A stretch of DNA of 64,000 nt. Source: Streptococcus cristatus ATCC 51100. GTDB taxonomy: Bacteria > Bacillota > Bacilli > Lactobacillales > Streptococcaceae. The notes below the pieces were generated by a model. The model was not told where the DNA came from, did not search any database, and worked only from the letters and a program-made list of their open reading frames with translations. The translations under genes were made by a program, and so were the position numbers. Each line of letters begins with the position of its first letter. The first letter of the stretch is position 1. The stretch lies in assembly GCF_011612585.1 (NCBI RefSeq), contig NZ_CP050133.1, forward strand, positions 1,859,001-1,923,000. The letters run 5' to 3'. This document shows positions 34,877-44,688 of the stretch, one piece after another.

Positions 34877-35041
34877 CTATTTTTCATACGCTTGAAAAGT
34901 TTTCAAGATCACCACAATCAATATAAGCCCCACAAAAGGCAGGATTTCCTTAGGGATAAGATTGGCTTGCAAATGGAGGTAAGACAAGCCAACAACCACC
35001 AAAATAGCCAATATCCATTTACACAAATAAGTCCATTTCAT
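34877..35041 (-). CDS. 54-residue two-helix membrane protein
   Basis: A 54-codon open frame between the HTH gene and the four-helix gene. It starts MKWTYLCKWILAILVVVGLS and has a second helix ILPFVGLILIVVILK, ending FQAYEK. GGGGAGGATG is an excellent ribosome site, and the ATG overlaps the HTH stop by 4 bases (ATGA). A real coupled gene by spacing and hydrophobicity; function unknown. Confidence 0.75.
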   Translation of the reverse strand: MKWTYLCKWILAILVVVGLSYLHLQANLIPKEILPFVGLILIVVILKTFQAYEK

Positions 35042-35241
35042 GATTCATCCTCCCCAAAGAGAAACACTTCTTCAATCCTTAAATTGAAAAAGGATGCAAT
35101 TTTATGAGCCAAAAGTAGTGAGGCATTGTAGCGGCCTTTTTCCAAAGAAATAATCGTTTGTCTCGTGACCTCTAGCTTCTCAGCCAGCTCCTCCTGGCTG
35201 AGCTTTTTTCTTTTTCGTAATTCTTGAATTCGATTTTCCAA
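35038..35241 (-). CDS. Small XRE-family HTH regulator
   Basis: A 67-residue one-domain Cro/C1-type repressor: ENRIQELRKRKKLSQEELAE, recognition helix VTRQTIISLEKGRY, and FFNLRIEEVFLF. This is the YozG-like group that often controls an adjacent membrane-protein operon. Likely autoregulated from the promoter at 35289. Confidence 0.88.
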   Translation of the reverse strand: MENRIQELRKRKKLSQEELAEKLEVTRQTIISLEKGRYNASLLLAHKIASFFNLRIEEVFLFGEDES

Positions 35242-35258
35242 GGCTTCCCCCTTTTTAT

Positions 35259-35317
35259 GATGTAAAACGGCCTTTACTTTTCAAACATAGTATAGTCTCC
35301 TTTACATCTTTTGTCAA
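35259..35317 (-). promoter_or_regulatory. Promoter and candidate operator of the HTH operon
   Basis: Minus strand TTGACA (35312-35317), 17-base spacer, TATACT (35289-35294). An 8-base inverted repeat, GATGTAAA (35259-35266) and TTTACATC (35301-35308), brackets the -10 and start site and may be the HTH operator (inference). Confidence 0.7.
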
Positions 35318-35334
35318 GAAGAAAGCGGCAAAAA

Positions 35335-35508
35335 AGAGGCTGGGACAAAAGTCCTAGCCTCTCAATTGTCTCTGGATTGTCGAGCAAGACGCAGTGGTTG
35401 AGTGGGCTCTATTACGCTGATTTCATCAGCTTTTACAGCCCTACTCAACTGTGCGGAGGTGGGACGACGAAATCGAATTCTAACGAATTACCGATTTCTG
35501 TCCCACTC
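35335..35508. repeat. Triple-hairpin intergenic element
   Basis: Three successive stem-loops: 35335-35362 (AGAGGCT...AGCCTCT with AAAA loop, T run on the minus strand), 35398-35448 (TTGAGTGGGCT with AGCCC-T-ACTCAA, inner GCTGAT/ATCAGC), and 35459-35506 (GTGGGAC, GAAATCG, AATTC each paired). It fills the gap between the histidine kinase and the HTH operon. From memory, GAGGCTGGGAC sequences recur in streptococcal intergenic regions. The first hairpin can terminate the kinase operon. Confidence 0.7.
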
Positions 35509-35537
35509 TCTTTTATCATCTTTATTGACTTCCTTTG

Positions 35538-36575
35538 TTATTTGCTTTTTAAAGCCACAGTCAACTTGACACAAGCTCCTCCTTGGTCTGGATTGAGCAG
35601 GGTCAAACGACCACCATGCAAGAGAGCGACCTGCTTAGAAAAGGCTAAGCCGATTCCATGATGGGGATTAGCTGAATTGCGACTTTGGTCACTCTGATAA
35701 AAGAGCTGTTCCGCTCCCAGCAGCATCTCCTCTGAAAATGCAGGGCCATTGTTCCAGATAGCAAAAACCAACTGGTCCTGCTGTACTGATACCGTCAGCT
35801 TGACTTCTTTTTGGTCTTGGTCAGCATGTTCAAGCGCATTTAGTAAGATATTGAGTAAAGCCCGCTTGAGATAGTCCAAATGAATCGACAAAATCAGACT
35901 AAGATCGCAATCTTCTTGGAGATAAAAACGATAGCTTTCCTGTTTGCTGAACAGTGCCCAGTCGTCCTGTAGATCAGCCAAAAAGTCCCTTAAGGAAAGC
36001 TGACTAAACTGATTAGCATCAATCTGAAAAGTCTTAGCGTAATCAATCAAAGAGCCACAATACTCTTCCATCTTGTGACTAGCCTGCAAAATCTCAGCAG
36101 CATAGTCTGCCTGTGGATGGCCCAACTGCGCCAATTCCAAGAGCTCAGCGTTCCCTTTAATCACAGTTAGGGGCGTCTTCAAATCGTGCGATGTCGCTGA
36201 TAGCTGTAAAATCAACTCCTGATTATGCTGCTGCTCTCTTTCTAGAAGACGAGCATTTTCTTGGTGGCTGCTCCGTAAATCCCTATAGACTTCTAGCATT
36301 TCCTCAATCCGAAAAAGCTTGCTTTGATTTTCTTCTAAAAGCTTCTCGCTCTTTAGCATTTTTATTTCCCTGTCGATTTTTCGGAGCAATTTCAAAATAT
36401 GATAAAAAGTAATCAGCAGCAAGCTCCCTGCCCAAAAGAACAAGGTGAAAAGGGCATAATCGCTGCCTTGTGTAAATTCATAACCTATAAGCACAAAAAT
36501 CAAAACATGAAAAAAGACGATTTTTAAACTTGTTGTCCAGACTAGGCTTTTGAAATTTCGGGTTCTAATTGCCAT
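35538..36575 (-). CDS. Sensor histidine kinase of an ABC-linked two-component system
   Basis: 345 residues. Two N-terminal helices (about 14-32 and 40-60) with a very short outside loop (EFTQGSD), as in intramembrane-sensing kinases. HisKA domain with phospho-acceptor His130 in SATSHDLKTPLTVI; HATPase domain with N-box NILLNALEHAD, IWNNGPAF and HHGIGLAFSKQ. It overlaps the response regulator gene by 34 bases and is the last gene of the five-gene operon 39472-35538. Probably senses a peptide or cell-envelope stress together with the ABC transporter (inference). Confidence 0.88.
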   Translation of the reverse strand: MAIRTRNFKSLVWTTSLKIVFFHVLIFVLIGYEFTQGSDYALFTLFFWAGSLLLITFYHILKLLRKIDREIKMLKSEKLLEENQSKLFRIEEMLEVYRDLRSSHQENARLLEREQQHNQELILQLSATSHDLKTPLTVIKGNAELLELAQLGHPQADYAAEILQASHKMEEYCGSLIDYAKTFQIDANQFSQLSLRDFLADLQDDWALFSKQESYRFYLQEDCDLSLILSIHLDYLKRALLNILLNALEHADQDQKEVKLTVSVQQDQLVFAIWNNGPAFSEEMLLGAEQLFYQSDQSRNSANPHHGIGLAFSKQVALLHGGRLTLLNPDQGGACVKLTVALKSK

Positions 36576-37240
36576 CTATAGCCTACTCCTCTCACTGTTG
36601 CGATTGCTTGCAGCCCTTCTTGTTTGCATTTTTGACGAATCTGATACACATATTCTGAGATGGAGCGAAGCTGTGTTTCTGAGCTTTCTGGATAAAGCAA
36701 GGTATGCAGGCGTTCAGCTGAAAAGGTCTGCTTGGGATTGCTAGCTAGTAAATGCAGCAACTTAAACTCTCGCTCTGAAAATTTCAAGACTTTACCAAAA
36801 CAGGCAACTTCATAGCGCTCTGGATAAAATTGACAAGAAGCAATCTCAGAATAGCGCTCCTCCCGTCTTTCCTCCCGCCGAAGATGAGCTCTGACACGCG
36901 CCAGCAATTCTTTGGTCCCAAAAGGTTTGACAATATAGTCATCTGCTCCGCGAAAGAGCCCTTCCACTTTGTCCGCCTCCAACTCCTTGGCCGTCAGAAA
37001 GATGATGGGACACGAAAAATGAGGACGAATATAGGAACACAGCTCAAAACCATTAACAGGCTCCATCATCACATCCAGCAGAATCAAGTCATATCCGACA
37101 AAATGCGTCAGCTCTAGCTCTTCTATCCGATCAAGCGTCGTCACATCATAAGCATCAAGCTCTAGGACGTTTTTCACCAGCTTCAAAATGCTCCGGTCGT
37201 CATCAACCACCAAAATACGATACTGTCTCATAATTTCCAT
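36542..37240 (-). CDS. OmpR-family response regulator
   Basis: 232 residues. Receiver domain with acidic triad VVDDD and phospho-acceptor Asp56 (LILLDVMM), switch Thr in FLTAKE and Lys in IVKPFGTKELLAR; C-terminal winged helix with FSEREFKLLHLL and ATVRGVGYRWQ. AGAGG lies nine bases before the ATG at 37240. It is encoded with its kinase and the upstream ABC transporter; the direct repeats at 39511-39530 are its likely target. Confidence 0.9.
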   Translation of the reverse strand: MEIMRQYRILVVDDDRSILKLVKNVLELDAYDVTTLDRIEELELTHFVGYDLILLDVMMEPVNGFELCSYIRPHFSCPIIFLTAKELEADKVEGLFRGADDYIVKPFGTKELLARVRAHLRREERREERYSEIASCQFYPERYEVACFGKVLKFSEREFKLLHLLASNPKQTFSAERLHTLLYPESSETQLRSISEYVYQIRQKCKQEGLQAIATVRGVGYRWQLEPEISKA

Positions 37241-37252
37241 TATAGCATACCT

Positions 37253-37975
37253 CTAGCGAACATCTCGTTTCAAGGTTAAGAATATAGCAGAGCCCCAAAC
37301 CAAAGCTAGCCAGAACAGCTGTGTTCCCAGCCCTGATAGATCTATTGAATGCTGAAGGCCTTCATACTCAAAAAGATTGAGGGTAGCCAGATCGGGCAGG
37401 TATTTTGCTTCCTTGATAAAAGTTGCCAATAAACGGCTGAGACCAATCAAGAGAGGAAAGAGCACCGATACCGGCACAACCCAAGATTGAAATAGCAAAG
37501 CGAGTCCAGCAGCTAAAAAAGCCAGAAAAAGATTACTGAGAAGACCAAAAGAGCTGTAATAAAGGAATTTCCCCAGTAAGGACCAGCTAAAGTCCAGGTC
37601 AAAACGAGCCAGCATAACAAGGAAACAGCTACTTATAATGACACTATAGAGAACCAAGAGCAATAAGCTCAAAAATGAGATTTTCCCAGCCAACCAAGCC
37701 CTTCTATTTGATACGGTTAGAAAATTCGTTCGCATCCCAGACTTGACAAACTCCTGGGCAAAATAAAGGGAAGTAAAGATGACAATGACAGGCTGCGCCA
37801 GATAGAGGGCATGCAAAACCTCGCTCAGAGCCTTCGTCTGGCCAACTGCTGTCTGACTGTAGTCAAGATTCATTAGAAAAAATGGAACAGCTACCAGAGC
37901 CACCAAGGCTGCACCAAGAGCGAGATAGTAAGAACGGAACTTAATCCATTCACTTTTAAGCAGAGCTATTATCAT
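37253..37975 (-). CDS. ABC-2 type permease subunit
   Basis: 240 residues from the ATG at 37975, preferred because AGGAGG lies nine bases upstream and the codon overlaps the preceding stop (TGATG). Six membrane helices; starts LLKSEWIKFRSYY, typical of BcrB/LanE-type permeases. Pairs with the other permease and the ATPase in an exporter, probably for peptide or antimicrobial immunity. Substrate unknown. Confidence 0.82.
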   Translation of the reverse strand: MIIALLKSEWIKFRSYYLALGAALVALVAVPFFLMNLDYSQTAVGQTKALSEVLHALYLAQPVIVIFTSLYFAQEFVKSGMRTNFLTVSNRRAWLAGKISFLSLLLLVLYSVIISSCFLVMLARFDLDFSWSLLGKFLYYSSFGLLSNLFLAFLAAGLALLFQSWVVPVSVLFPLLIGLSRLLATFIKEAKYLPDLATLNLFEYEGLQHSIDLSGLGTQLFWLALVWGSAIFLTLKRDVR

Positions 37976-38763
37976 CAGTATCGCCCTCCTAAATCCGTCT
38001 TCAAAAAGCGCAGAGAGGTCATGCCGCCGATGACTAGTAACCATGCGCCTAGTATCAATAGTCCTTGCAAGGGATTGTTAGCATATTGGGAAGTTGGCGT
38101 TGCAGTAAACAACTCTCCTGCTGGCTGTGGCAGATAAGCTCCCCAACTCGTGTGAGCTGCCAGGTAGTTTCCCAGATTATATATCTGGGGTACAAGAAAA
38201 AGCAGAGAAACCAGCATGGTCCGAGCCAATAAACCTAACAAAAATGAAAGGATTCCCAATAGAGTTAGAGATAAGGTTTTCCACAAAATCAAACTCCAAG
38301 CTGCCTGATTGAGCAGAATCGGATCAAGCCCTTCCCTTCCTAAAGCCAGATGCATGACCATATAACTAAAGTAGATTGATAAAAAGCTACTGGCAAGAGA
38401 AAAGTAAGTGAAGGTCATGAGTTTTCCGACAAGCAGCTTCAGGCGGTTATTACAGGATAAAAGACTGGTTCTCAAGCTATGAGACTTAAATTCCATAGCT
38501 CCCAAAATTCCAGCTAAGATGACCAAAACCATGCCTGCCATAGAGGCACCATTGAGGCCTAGATATTCCAACGGGTCAATGGCTTCTGCCAGACCGGGAA
38601 CTGTCTCAGGGGTGGCATCCAAGCCAATAGATAAATACTGTCGGCCCTCCAGCCAGGATACGGCAGGCACCAATAGCAGCATGAAGGCCATACTCACTCT
38701 GAAAGCCTTGGTTGAACAGATTTTCAACCATTCTGAATGCAATAAAGACATCGTTTCTTTCAT
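37975..38763 (-). CDS. ABC-2 type permease subunit
   Basis: 262 residues, six predicted helices, starts MSLLHSEWLKICSTKAFR, the same SEW-K start as its partner at 37253, so the two are paralogues. GAGGAGGT precedes the ATG; 1 base separates it from the ATPase stop. Part of the ABC exporter in the TCS operon, resembling LanFEG or Bcr-type immunity transporters. Confidence 0.82.
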   Translation of the reverse strand: MKETMSLLHSEWLKICSTKAFRVSMAFMLLLVPAVSWLEGRQYLSIGLDATPETVPGLAEAIDPLEYLGLNGASMAGMVLVILAGILGAMEFKSHSLRTSLLSCNNRLKLLVGKLMTFTYFSLASSFLSIYFSYMVMHLALGREGLDPILLNQAAWSLILWKTLSLTLLGILSFLLGLLARTMLVSLLFLVPQIYNLGNYLAAHTSWGAYLPQPAGELFTATPTSQYANNPLQGLLILGAWLLVIGGMTSLRFLKTDLGGRY

Positions 38764-38764
38764 T

Positions 38765-39472
38765 TTAAACCTCCTCTGTCAAATCAAAGAAGAGATCTTC
38801 TAGGCTGTCTGAATCTTGCAGCACCTCTTCCAATTGTCCCTGCTCAATAATTCGCCCATGATGAATCAAGACGACATCATCTGTCACCATTTGCACCTCT
38901 GACAGGATGTGGGATGATAGAAGTACCGTTTTCCCTAAATCAGCCTGCTGACGGATGAACTTTCTAAACCACTTAATCCCACTTGGATCTAGTCCATTAG
39001 TCGGCTCATCTAATATAAGAAACTGAGGATCACCCAGCAAAGCTGCTGCCAAACCCAAGCGTTGACCTTCCCCCAGAGACAGGCTTGACAAAAGGTCCTT
39101 CCTCTTATGAGCGATTCCAGTCATCTCCAAAACCTCATCGATCCGAGACTTGGAAATAGCATTACTCGCCGCAATAATCCTCAAGTGGTCATAGACCTTT
39201 CGATTGGGCAGACCGCCAATGCCGTCAAAGGCTGCACCTACTGTTCTGAGCGGATAGGTCATTGACTGATAGGTTTGCCCATCAAAAGTCGCAGTCCCAG
39301 ACGTCGCCCGATCTAATCCCAAGAGAATCCTCAAGGTCGAACTTTTACCAGCACCATTTGGACCCAGAAAAGCTGTAATACGACCGCTTCTAGCTGTAAA
39401 AGAAATATCTTTTAAAATCTGCTTGCTGCCATGCTTTTTGCAGACCCCTTCTATTTTCACCATATGTTCCAT
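38765..39472 (-). CDS. ABC transporter ATP-binding protein (BcrA type)
   Basis: 235 residues. Walker A GPNGAGKSS, Q-loop region, signature SLGEGQRLGLAAAL (in place of LSGGQ), Walker B FLILDEPTNGLDP, and switch His in LLSSHILSEV. It drives the two permeases encoded downstream. AAGGAG precedes the ATG at 39472. First gene of the operon with response regulator and kinase. Confidence 0.9.
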   Translation of the reverse strand: MEHMVKIEGVCKKHGSKQILKDISFTARSGRITAFLGPNGAGKSSTLRILLGLDRATSGTATFDGQTYQSMTYPLRTVGAAFDGIGGLPNRKVYDHLRIIAASNAISKSRIDEVLEMTGIAHKRKDLLSSLSLGEGQRLGLAAALLGDPQFLILDEPTNGLDPSGIKWFRKFIRQQADLGKTVLLSSHILSEVQMVTDDVVLIHHGRIIEQGQLEEVLQDSDSLEDLFFDLTEEV

Positions 39473-39497
39473 ACTGAACTCCTTTTGATTTTTCTTT

Positions 39498-39530
39498 AGT
39501 ATACAGGGGCAAGTTCAGAGAAAGTTCAGA
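39498..39530 (-). promoter_or_regulatory. ABC-TCS operon promoter with direct repeats
   Basis: Minus strand -10 TATACT (39498-39503); the -35 region AACTTT (39521-39526) is poor. Two copies of TCTGAACTT (plus-strand 39511-39519 and 39522-39530) are spaced exactly 11 bases, one helical turn, as bound by OmpR-type regulators; the upstream copy covers the weak -35. Activation by the encoded regulator is inferred. Confidence 0.65.
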
Positions 39531-39534
39531 CAAT

Positions 39535-39567
39535 AAAAAAACTTGCCTTGCGACAAGTTTCTTTTCT
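39535..39567 (-). terminator. Terminator of the orphan gene at 39607
   Basis: AAACTTG (39539-39545) pairs with CAAGTTT (39554-39560); a T run follows on the minus strand. Confidence 0.75.
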
Positions 39568-39606
39568 ATAATTCCAGTTTTCTCAATATGAATTTCTTTT
39601 CTTGAC

Positions 39607-40527
39607 TTACTCACTTATCTCACCACCCTTTCCATTATAGTATTGTTTAAACTCTTTATAAGAGTGAATCTCATGTTCTTGACCATCTACAGAATAGTCA
39701 GCTTTGATTTTAACCCCAGACAAAGTTTCCTCTCCCTTAGGCGCAAACCAATGAAGGAGTGTATCGAAGACCTCTGCATTCCCCATTCGATCATAACGCA
39801 TGGATAACTTTTCATCTCCTTTAATTATCCCCTTCTCTATATTAGGGAATATACTGAATAAGTTGATGTTAGAATCAGGTTTCCCATTACTAGAGTTAAT
39901 AATACTTCGATAATTAGCTGAATAGTAGTATCCTCGTTCAGAGATACAATCAATTAGATTAGTTAAAGAAAGTGTAACATTATCTAGGTCCTCTGTGCTA
40001 GGAATTCTATCTGAATCAGTCGGACTATAATAGTCTTCCTTTCCTAGATTATAGTAAAGTTTTTCCACTTCGGAGATAGGTTTTCCAGCTTCTAGCACCT
40101 CAATATAAATAGTATCTTTATAGGCTGGTCCCCCAAATGTAGGAAGCCCAATACGTATAACTTCATTTTTTTTATTCTTTTTTCGAACCTTTTCTAACAC
40201 ATTGACCGTAGAGGCTTTCTGAGTATCTAAATCATAGTAAGAAAAACTAATAAATTCTGTATTTGTGCTCTTAGAATCTTTCAATTCTCTTTCCTTGTAG
40301 CTTCTACCAAAAAGATACCGTCCTCCAACTAAAACTGTATCAGCACCAGAAAGAATGTATTTCTTTTCATCCCCTAGCACTTTAATTTTATTTATATCCA
40401 ATTCATTTACTGATTTAATAATTTTGGGTTCAGATTCTTTTTCTGAAGAGCTCTGATGAAAATAAACGACTCCAAGAACTATAAAAGAAATTGTTACAAT
40501 CATCCCAATCCAATATCTATATCTCAT
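39607..40527 (-). CDS. Hypothetical membrane-anchored protein
   Basis: 306 residues: an N-terminal helix (residues about 5-24, YWIGMIVTISFIVLGVVYF) without a lipobox, then a soluble outside domain rich in Lys, Ser, Asn and Asp. No family recognised. Codon use is markedly more AT-rich than in neighbouring genes, which suggests acquired DNA. A gene remnant lies just upstream at 40545. It could be an immunity or accessory protein of a lost partner, but nothing shows it. Confidence 0.65.
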   Translation of the reverse strand: MRYRYWIGMIVTISFIVLGVVYFHQSSSEKESEPKIIKSVNELDINKIKVLGDEKKYILSGADTVLVGGRYLFGRSYKERELKDSKSTNTEFISFSYYDLDTQKASTVNVLEKVRKKNKKNEVIRIGLPTFGGPAYKDTIYIEVLEAGKPISEVEKLYYNLGKEDYYSPTDSDRIPSTEDLDNVTLSLTNLIDCISERGYYYSANYRSIINSSNGKPDSNINLFSIFPNIEKGIIKGDEKLSMRYDRMGNAEVFDTLLHWFAPKGEETLSGVKIKADYSVDGQEHEIHSYKEFKQYYNGKGGEISE

Positions 40528-40544
40528 CGTCTCATCCCCTTATA

Positions 40545-40697
40545 TCAAAACGTTGTATTAGATCCTACTAAATTTGAAAAGTACTTAGAATCCGTCGTTT
40601 GCCAATCTACATAAGAGAAACTTCCTGTCTTAGATAAACTCTGCAATCCGTCATATACAACCTGAAAACTAATTTCTTTCTTATTTTTATCACTTTT
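40545..40697 (-). pseudogene. Remnant: C-terminal end of an unknown protein
   Basis: A 50-codon open frame with protein-like composition (EISFQVVYDGLQSLSKTG ... DWQTTDSKYFSN) that ends in TGA 17 bases before the orphan gene. It has no start codon and is closed upstream by stop codons, so it looks like the tail of a deleted gene. Family not recognised. Confidence 0.35.
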
Positions 40698-40773
40698 TTA
40701 TCACTAATAATATGATTATAATTAACTTGAAATAATTCCTTTACATTAAAAAGTCTTACAACGAGTTCTTAGT

Positions 40774-41586
40774 TTATTTTTCGATCGCATCCCAGAGCTG
40801 GCGGATGCTTTTTTTCTGCACGGGATCGACAAAGTGTGGAGCGATTTCCACCAAAGATTGCAAGACAAAAGCTCGCTCAGCCACATAAGGATGAGGAACA
40901 ATCAAATCTGGACTGTATATCTCCTCCTGCCCTATGTAAAGGATATCCAGATCAATCACACGCGGTCCCCATTTGATCTCCCGCACGCGCCCTAGATCTG
41001 CTTCGATAGCCAGTAAGGTCTGCATTAATTCCTCAGGATTGAGCCAGGTTTCAACTTCAACAACTTGATTAAGGAACGGATCCTGCTCAACGCCACCCCA
41101 AGGCTCCGTCTCAATACGGCTTGATGCCTGCAAAATTCTCATATTTTGCTCTGCTATTTTTTCCAAAGCTGCATCCAAATTGGCAGCTGGGCTGCCTTGA
41201 TTGCTTCCCAGAGCGATAAAAGCCTTCCGCTTTTGACGCACCAGCTTGACTGAGCAGGTCTCTAAAGGCAACGGGACCGGTGCCCAAGGCTTCTTGACCT
41301 CCAAGCTGACCTTCTGCACCAAAGGATGAGTCAGAAAAATCCGATCAATCAGCTTGTAAGCCAACGTCTCAATCAAGTCTTCCTTGCTTTCCTGACACCA
41401 GTGAGTCAAATCCTGAGCTAATTCTCCATAGTGGATAGAAGCTGTCAGGTCGCCTGTTTTGGCAGCACGAGTCATATCATAGTCCAAAATCAGATCCAGC
41501 ACAAAACGCTGGCCCAATTCCTTCTCTGCTCCAAACAGACCGTGATAGGCATACACTTCCAAATCCTTAATGCGCAGCTGATCCAT
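40774..41586 (-). CDS. folB/folK: Bifunctional dihydroneopterin aldolase / HPPK (FolB-FolK fusion)
   Basis: 270 residues. Residues 1-118 are FolB ([20 protein letters not shown]; catalytic Lys near LEVKKPWAP); residues about 122-270 are FolK ([43 protein letters not shown]). It converts dihydroneopterin to 6-hydroxymethyl-dihydropterin and then adds pyrophosphate, two successive folate steps. The same fusion is known in pneumococcus (SulD). Last gene of folP-folC-folE-folBK. Confidence 0.95.
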   Translation of the reverse strand: MDQLRIKDLEVYAYHGLFGAEKELGQRFVLDLILDYDMTRAAKTGDLTASIHYGELAQDLTHWCQESKEDLIETLAYKLIDRIFLTHPLVQKVSLEVKKPWAPVPLPLETCSVKLVRQKRKAFIALGSNQGSPAANLDAALEKIAEQNMRILQASSRIETEPWGGVEQDPFLNQVVEVETWLNPEELMQTLLAIEADLGRVREIKWGPRVIDLDILYIGQEEIYSPDLIVPHPYVAERAFVLQSLVEIAPHFVDPVQKKSIRQLWDAIEK

Positions 41587-41670
41587 TCTCTTATCCTTTC
41601 TGATTCAAGTTTCTGCATTTCATCCTTGATAAAACTATCTAGTTCTTGACATGCTCCATCACTGATAAAA

Positions 41671-42225
41671 TCAATGTCCCATCAGTTTGTAAGCTTCATT
41701 TTTTAGGTCCTTATCCGTCGCTAAAACGCCACGCGCTGCTGTAGTAACCGTTGCAGTGCCAGGCTTTCTGACTCCTCGCATATTCATACACATATGCTCA
41801 GCTTCCACCCAGACCAGGGCCCCTTGAGCACCCAGATAGTCCATCAAGGCTTCAGCAATCTCTACGGTCAATCGCTCTTGAATCTGCGGTTTCTTAGCAT
41901 AGACTTCTACCGTTCGAGCCAGCTTGGACAAGCCTGCTACCCGACCATTAGGCACATAGGCGATGTGAACCTTCCCGTAAAATGGCAGGAAGTGGTGCTC
42001 ACACATGGAATGAAAGAAAATATCCTTCTCCACCACCATATTATTGTCAATGATTTCAAAAGACTTGGATAGATGCTCCTCAGCCGTCTCGCCCAGCCCA
42101 GCAAAAATTTCCTGATACATCTTGGCAATGCGCTGTGGCGTCTCCTGCAAGCCTTCGCGATTTCCGTCTTCGCCAACCGCCTCAATAATCTGGGCAACTG
42201 CTGCTTCAATTTTCTTCGTGTCCAT
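41671..42225 (-). CDS. folE: GTP cyclohydrolase I
   Basis: 184 residues from the ATG at 42225, chosen for its TAGGAGTG ribosome site; an in-frame upstream extension lacks one. Zn ligands in [13 protein letters not shown] and the later Cys in [27 protein letters not shown] is the family signature. First committed step of folate synthesis, GTP to dihydroneopterin triphosphate. It overlaps folC by 20 bases. Confidence 0.95.
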   Translation of the reverse strand: MDTKKIEAAVAQIIEAVGEDGNREGLQETPQRIAKMYQEIFAGLGETAEEHLSKSFEIIDNNMVVEKDIFFHSMCEHHFLPFYGKVHIAYVPNGRVAGLSKLARTVEVYAKKPQIQERLTVEIAEALMDYLGAQGALVWVEAEHMCMNMRGVRKPGTATVTTAARGVLATDKDLKNEAYKLMGH

Positions 42226-43549
42226 ATTCACTCCTAGATTCTTTTTCTTTGTCAATGATATAGGCCCTGACCTGAGCCAAAAAATAAAGGGAGCCCGTAA
42301 TCAGCAAGAGCTCATCGGTCCCATGCTCAGCTTTCAAATAAGCCTCTAAAAATCCATGCCAATCAGCATAATACAAGCTCTGCTCGCAAGCTAGCGCCTC
42401 CATTTTTTCTTTGGAAAAGCTCCGTGGATCTGCAAAATTGGTCAAAATTAGCTGACTCTTAGGCACCTGCTTGAGCTGACCCACCATTTCCTCCAGAGAC
42501 TTGGTCTGGATACAGCTGAAAAGGATTTTCTTATCCAAGTCTGGATAATGCTGGCTCAAGGTCCTCGTCAACCTCTCCATGGCATGTGGATTGTGGGCGC
42601 CATCAAGCAAAATACGAGGCTGATGTGAAATCTGCTCCATCCGACCCGGCCAACTTGTCGCCACTAAAGCCGCGCTAACTTGTTCTTTTGTTAACAGCGG
42701 TAGCTGCTTGAGCTGACAATAGAGGTCACAGAGCTGAATCGCCAAACCAGCGTTGTCTACCTGATGTTGCCCCAACAGAGGTGTCAGGTAAGGCTCCGCC
42801 TCCCGATGCGCATTAGAGAAATTAAATTGTTCTCCTGATTCAGTCCCGCCCAAGCTCTGAACTTGATAAGACTGCCCATAAACATAGTGGGGAGCTTGCT
42901 TTTGATGAGCCTTGTCCTCGATAACCGCCAGAGCTTCTGGCTCAATCCGTCCAGTCACCAAGGGCATATTTGGCTTAATAATCCCCGCCTTCTGCTCGGC
43001 AATCGCTGCCAGAGAATGCCCCAGCAAAGCCACATGATCTAAGCCAATGGTCGTAATGGCTGTCAAATCAGGGCGGCAGACATTGGTACTGTCCAAGAGG
43101 CCGCCCATGCCGACCTCCATAATGGCCACATCAACCCGCTCCTGAGCCAAATAATCATAGGCCAAAGCCGTCATGATTTCAAACTCAGTCACTCCCTGCA
43201 AAACCTCATCGTTCGCTTGCTCTTCAAAGAGAGCTCGATAAGTCTCTAGAAGGCGCGACAAATCTTGATTGGGAATAGGCCGGCCATTGATGGCGATTTG
43301 TTCATTGTAGCTGATCAGATAGGGGGAAGTAAAGGTCCCTACACGCAGACCCCGCATTTCCAAGAGTTGACGCAGGTGGGCAATGGTTGAGCCCTTCCCG
43401 TTGGTTCCCCCTATATGAATCACTGACAGCTGCAAATGAGGATTTCCCCGCAGCGCCAGCATCCGCTCCATCCGCTCCAAGCCAAAATTAGGACTATCCG
43501 TCCGATAGGCTTCCAGCCAGCTTAAATCTGGCAATTCTTCTTTTGTCAT
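42206..43549 (-). CDS. folC: Dihydrofolate synthase / folylpolyglutamate synthase
   Basis: About 447 residues from the ATG at 43549; a GTG at 43555 overlapping the folP stop (GTGA) is an alternative and neither has a good ribosome site. P-loop [13 protein letters not shown], omega loop [26 protein letters not shown], and DGAHNPHAM in the C-terminal Mur-ligase-type domain. It adds glutamate to dihydropteroate and folates. Confidence 0.93.
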   Translation of the reverse strand: MTKEELPDLSWLEAYRTDSPNFGLERMERMLALRGNPHLQLSVIHIGGTNGKGSTIAHLRQLLEMRGLRVGTFTSPYLISYNEQIAINGRPIPNQDLSRLLETYRALFEEQANDEVLQGVTEFEIMTALAYDYLAQERVDVAIMEVGMGGLLDSTNVCRPDLTAITTIGLDHVALLGHSLAAIAEQKAGIIKPNMPLVTGRIEPEALAVIEDKAHQKQAPHYVYGQSYQVQSLGGTESGEQFNFSNAHREAEPYLTPLLGQHQVDNAGLAIQLCDLYCQLKQLPLLTKEQVSAALVATSWPGRMEQISHQPRILLDGAHNPHAMERLTRTLSQHYPDLDKKILFSCIQTKSLEEMVGQLKQVPKSQLILTNFADPRSFSKEKMEALACEQSLYYADWHGFLEAYLKAEHGTDELLLITGSLYFLAQVRAYIIDKEKESRSEYGHEEN

Positions 43550-43551
43550 AG

Positions 43552-44566
<1,015 letters not shown>

Positions 44567-44652
44567 GCAAAGCCAACAGCAGATGCAGCATCAGTTTTAC
44601 AAACTGCACTTGATCCTACAAGCAGTCCTCTCAGACTCTTGTTTCATTTATC

Positions 44653-44661
44653 ATTTTACCA
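44653..44661 (-). promoter_or_regulatory. Probable fol operon promoter
   Basis: Extended -10 TGGTAAAAT (hexamer 44653-44658, minus strand) with a weak -35. It predicts a leader of about 145 bases that contains the terminator hairpin and an upstream CAGTTT-GTA-AAACTG hairpin overlapping the palindrome GATGCTGCATC. Confidence 0.45.
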
Positions 44662-44688
44662 CAATTCCGCTATTTAAGAAAACACTTT

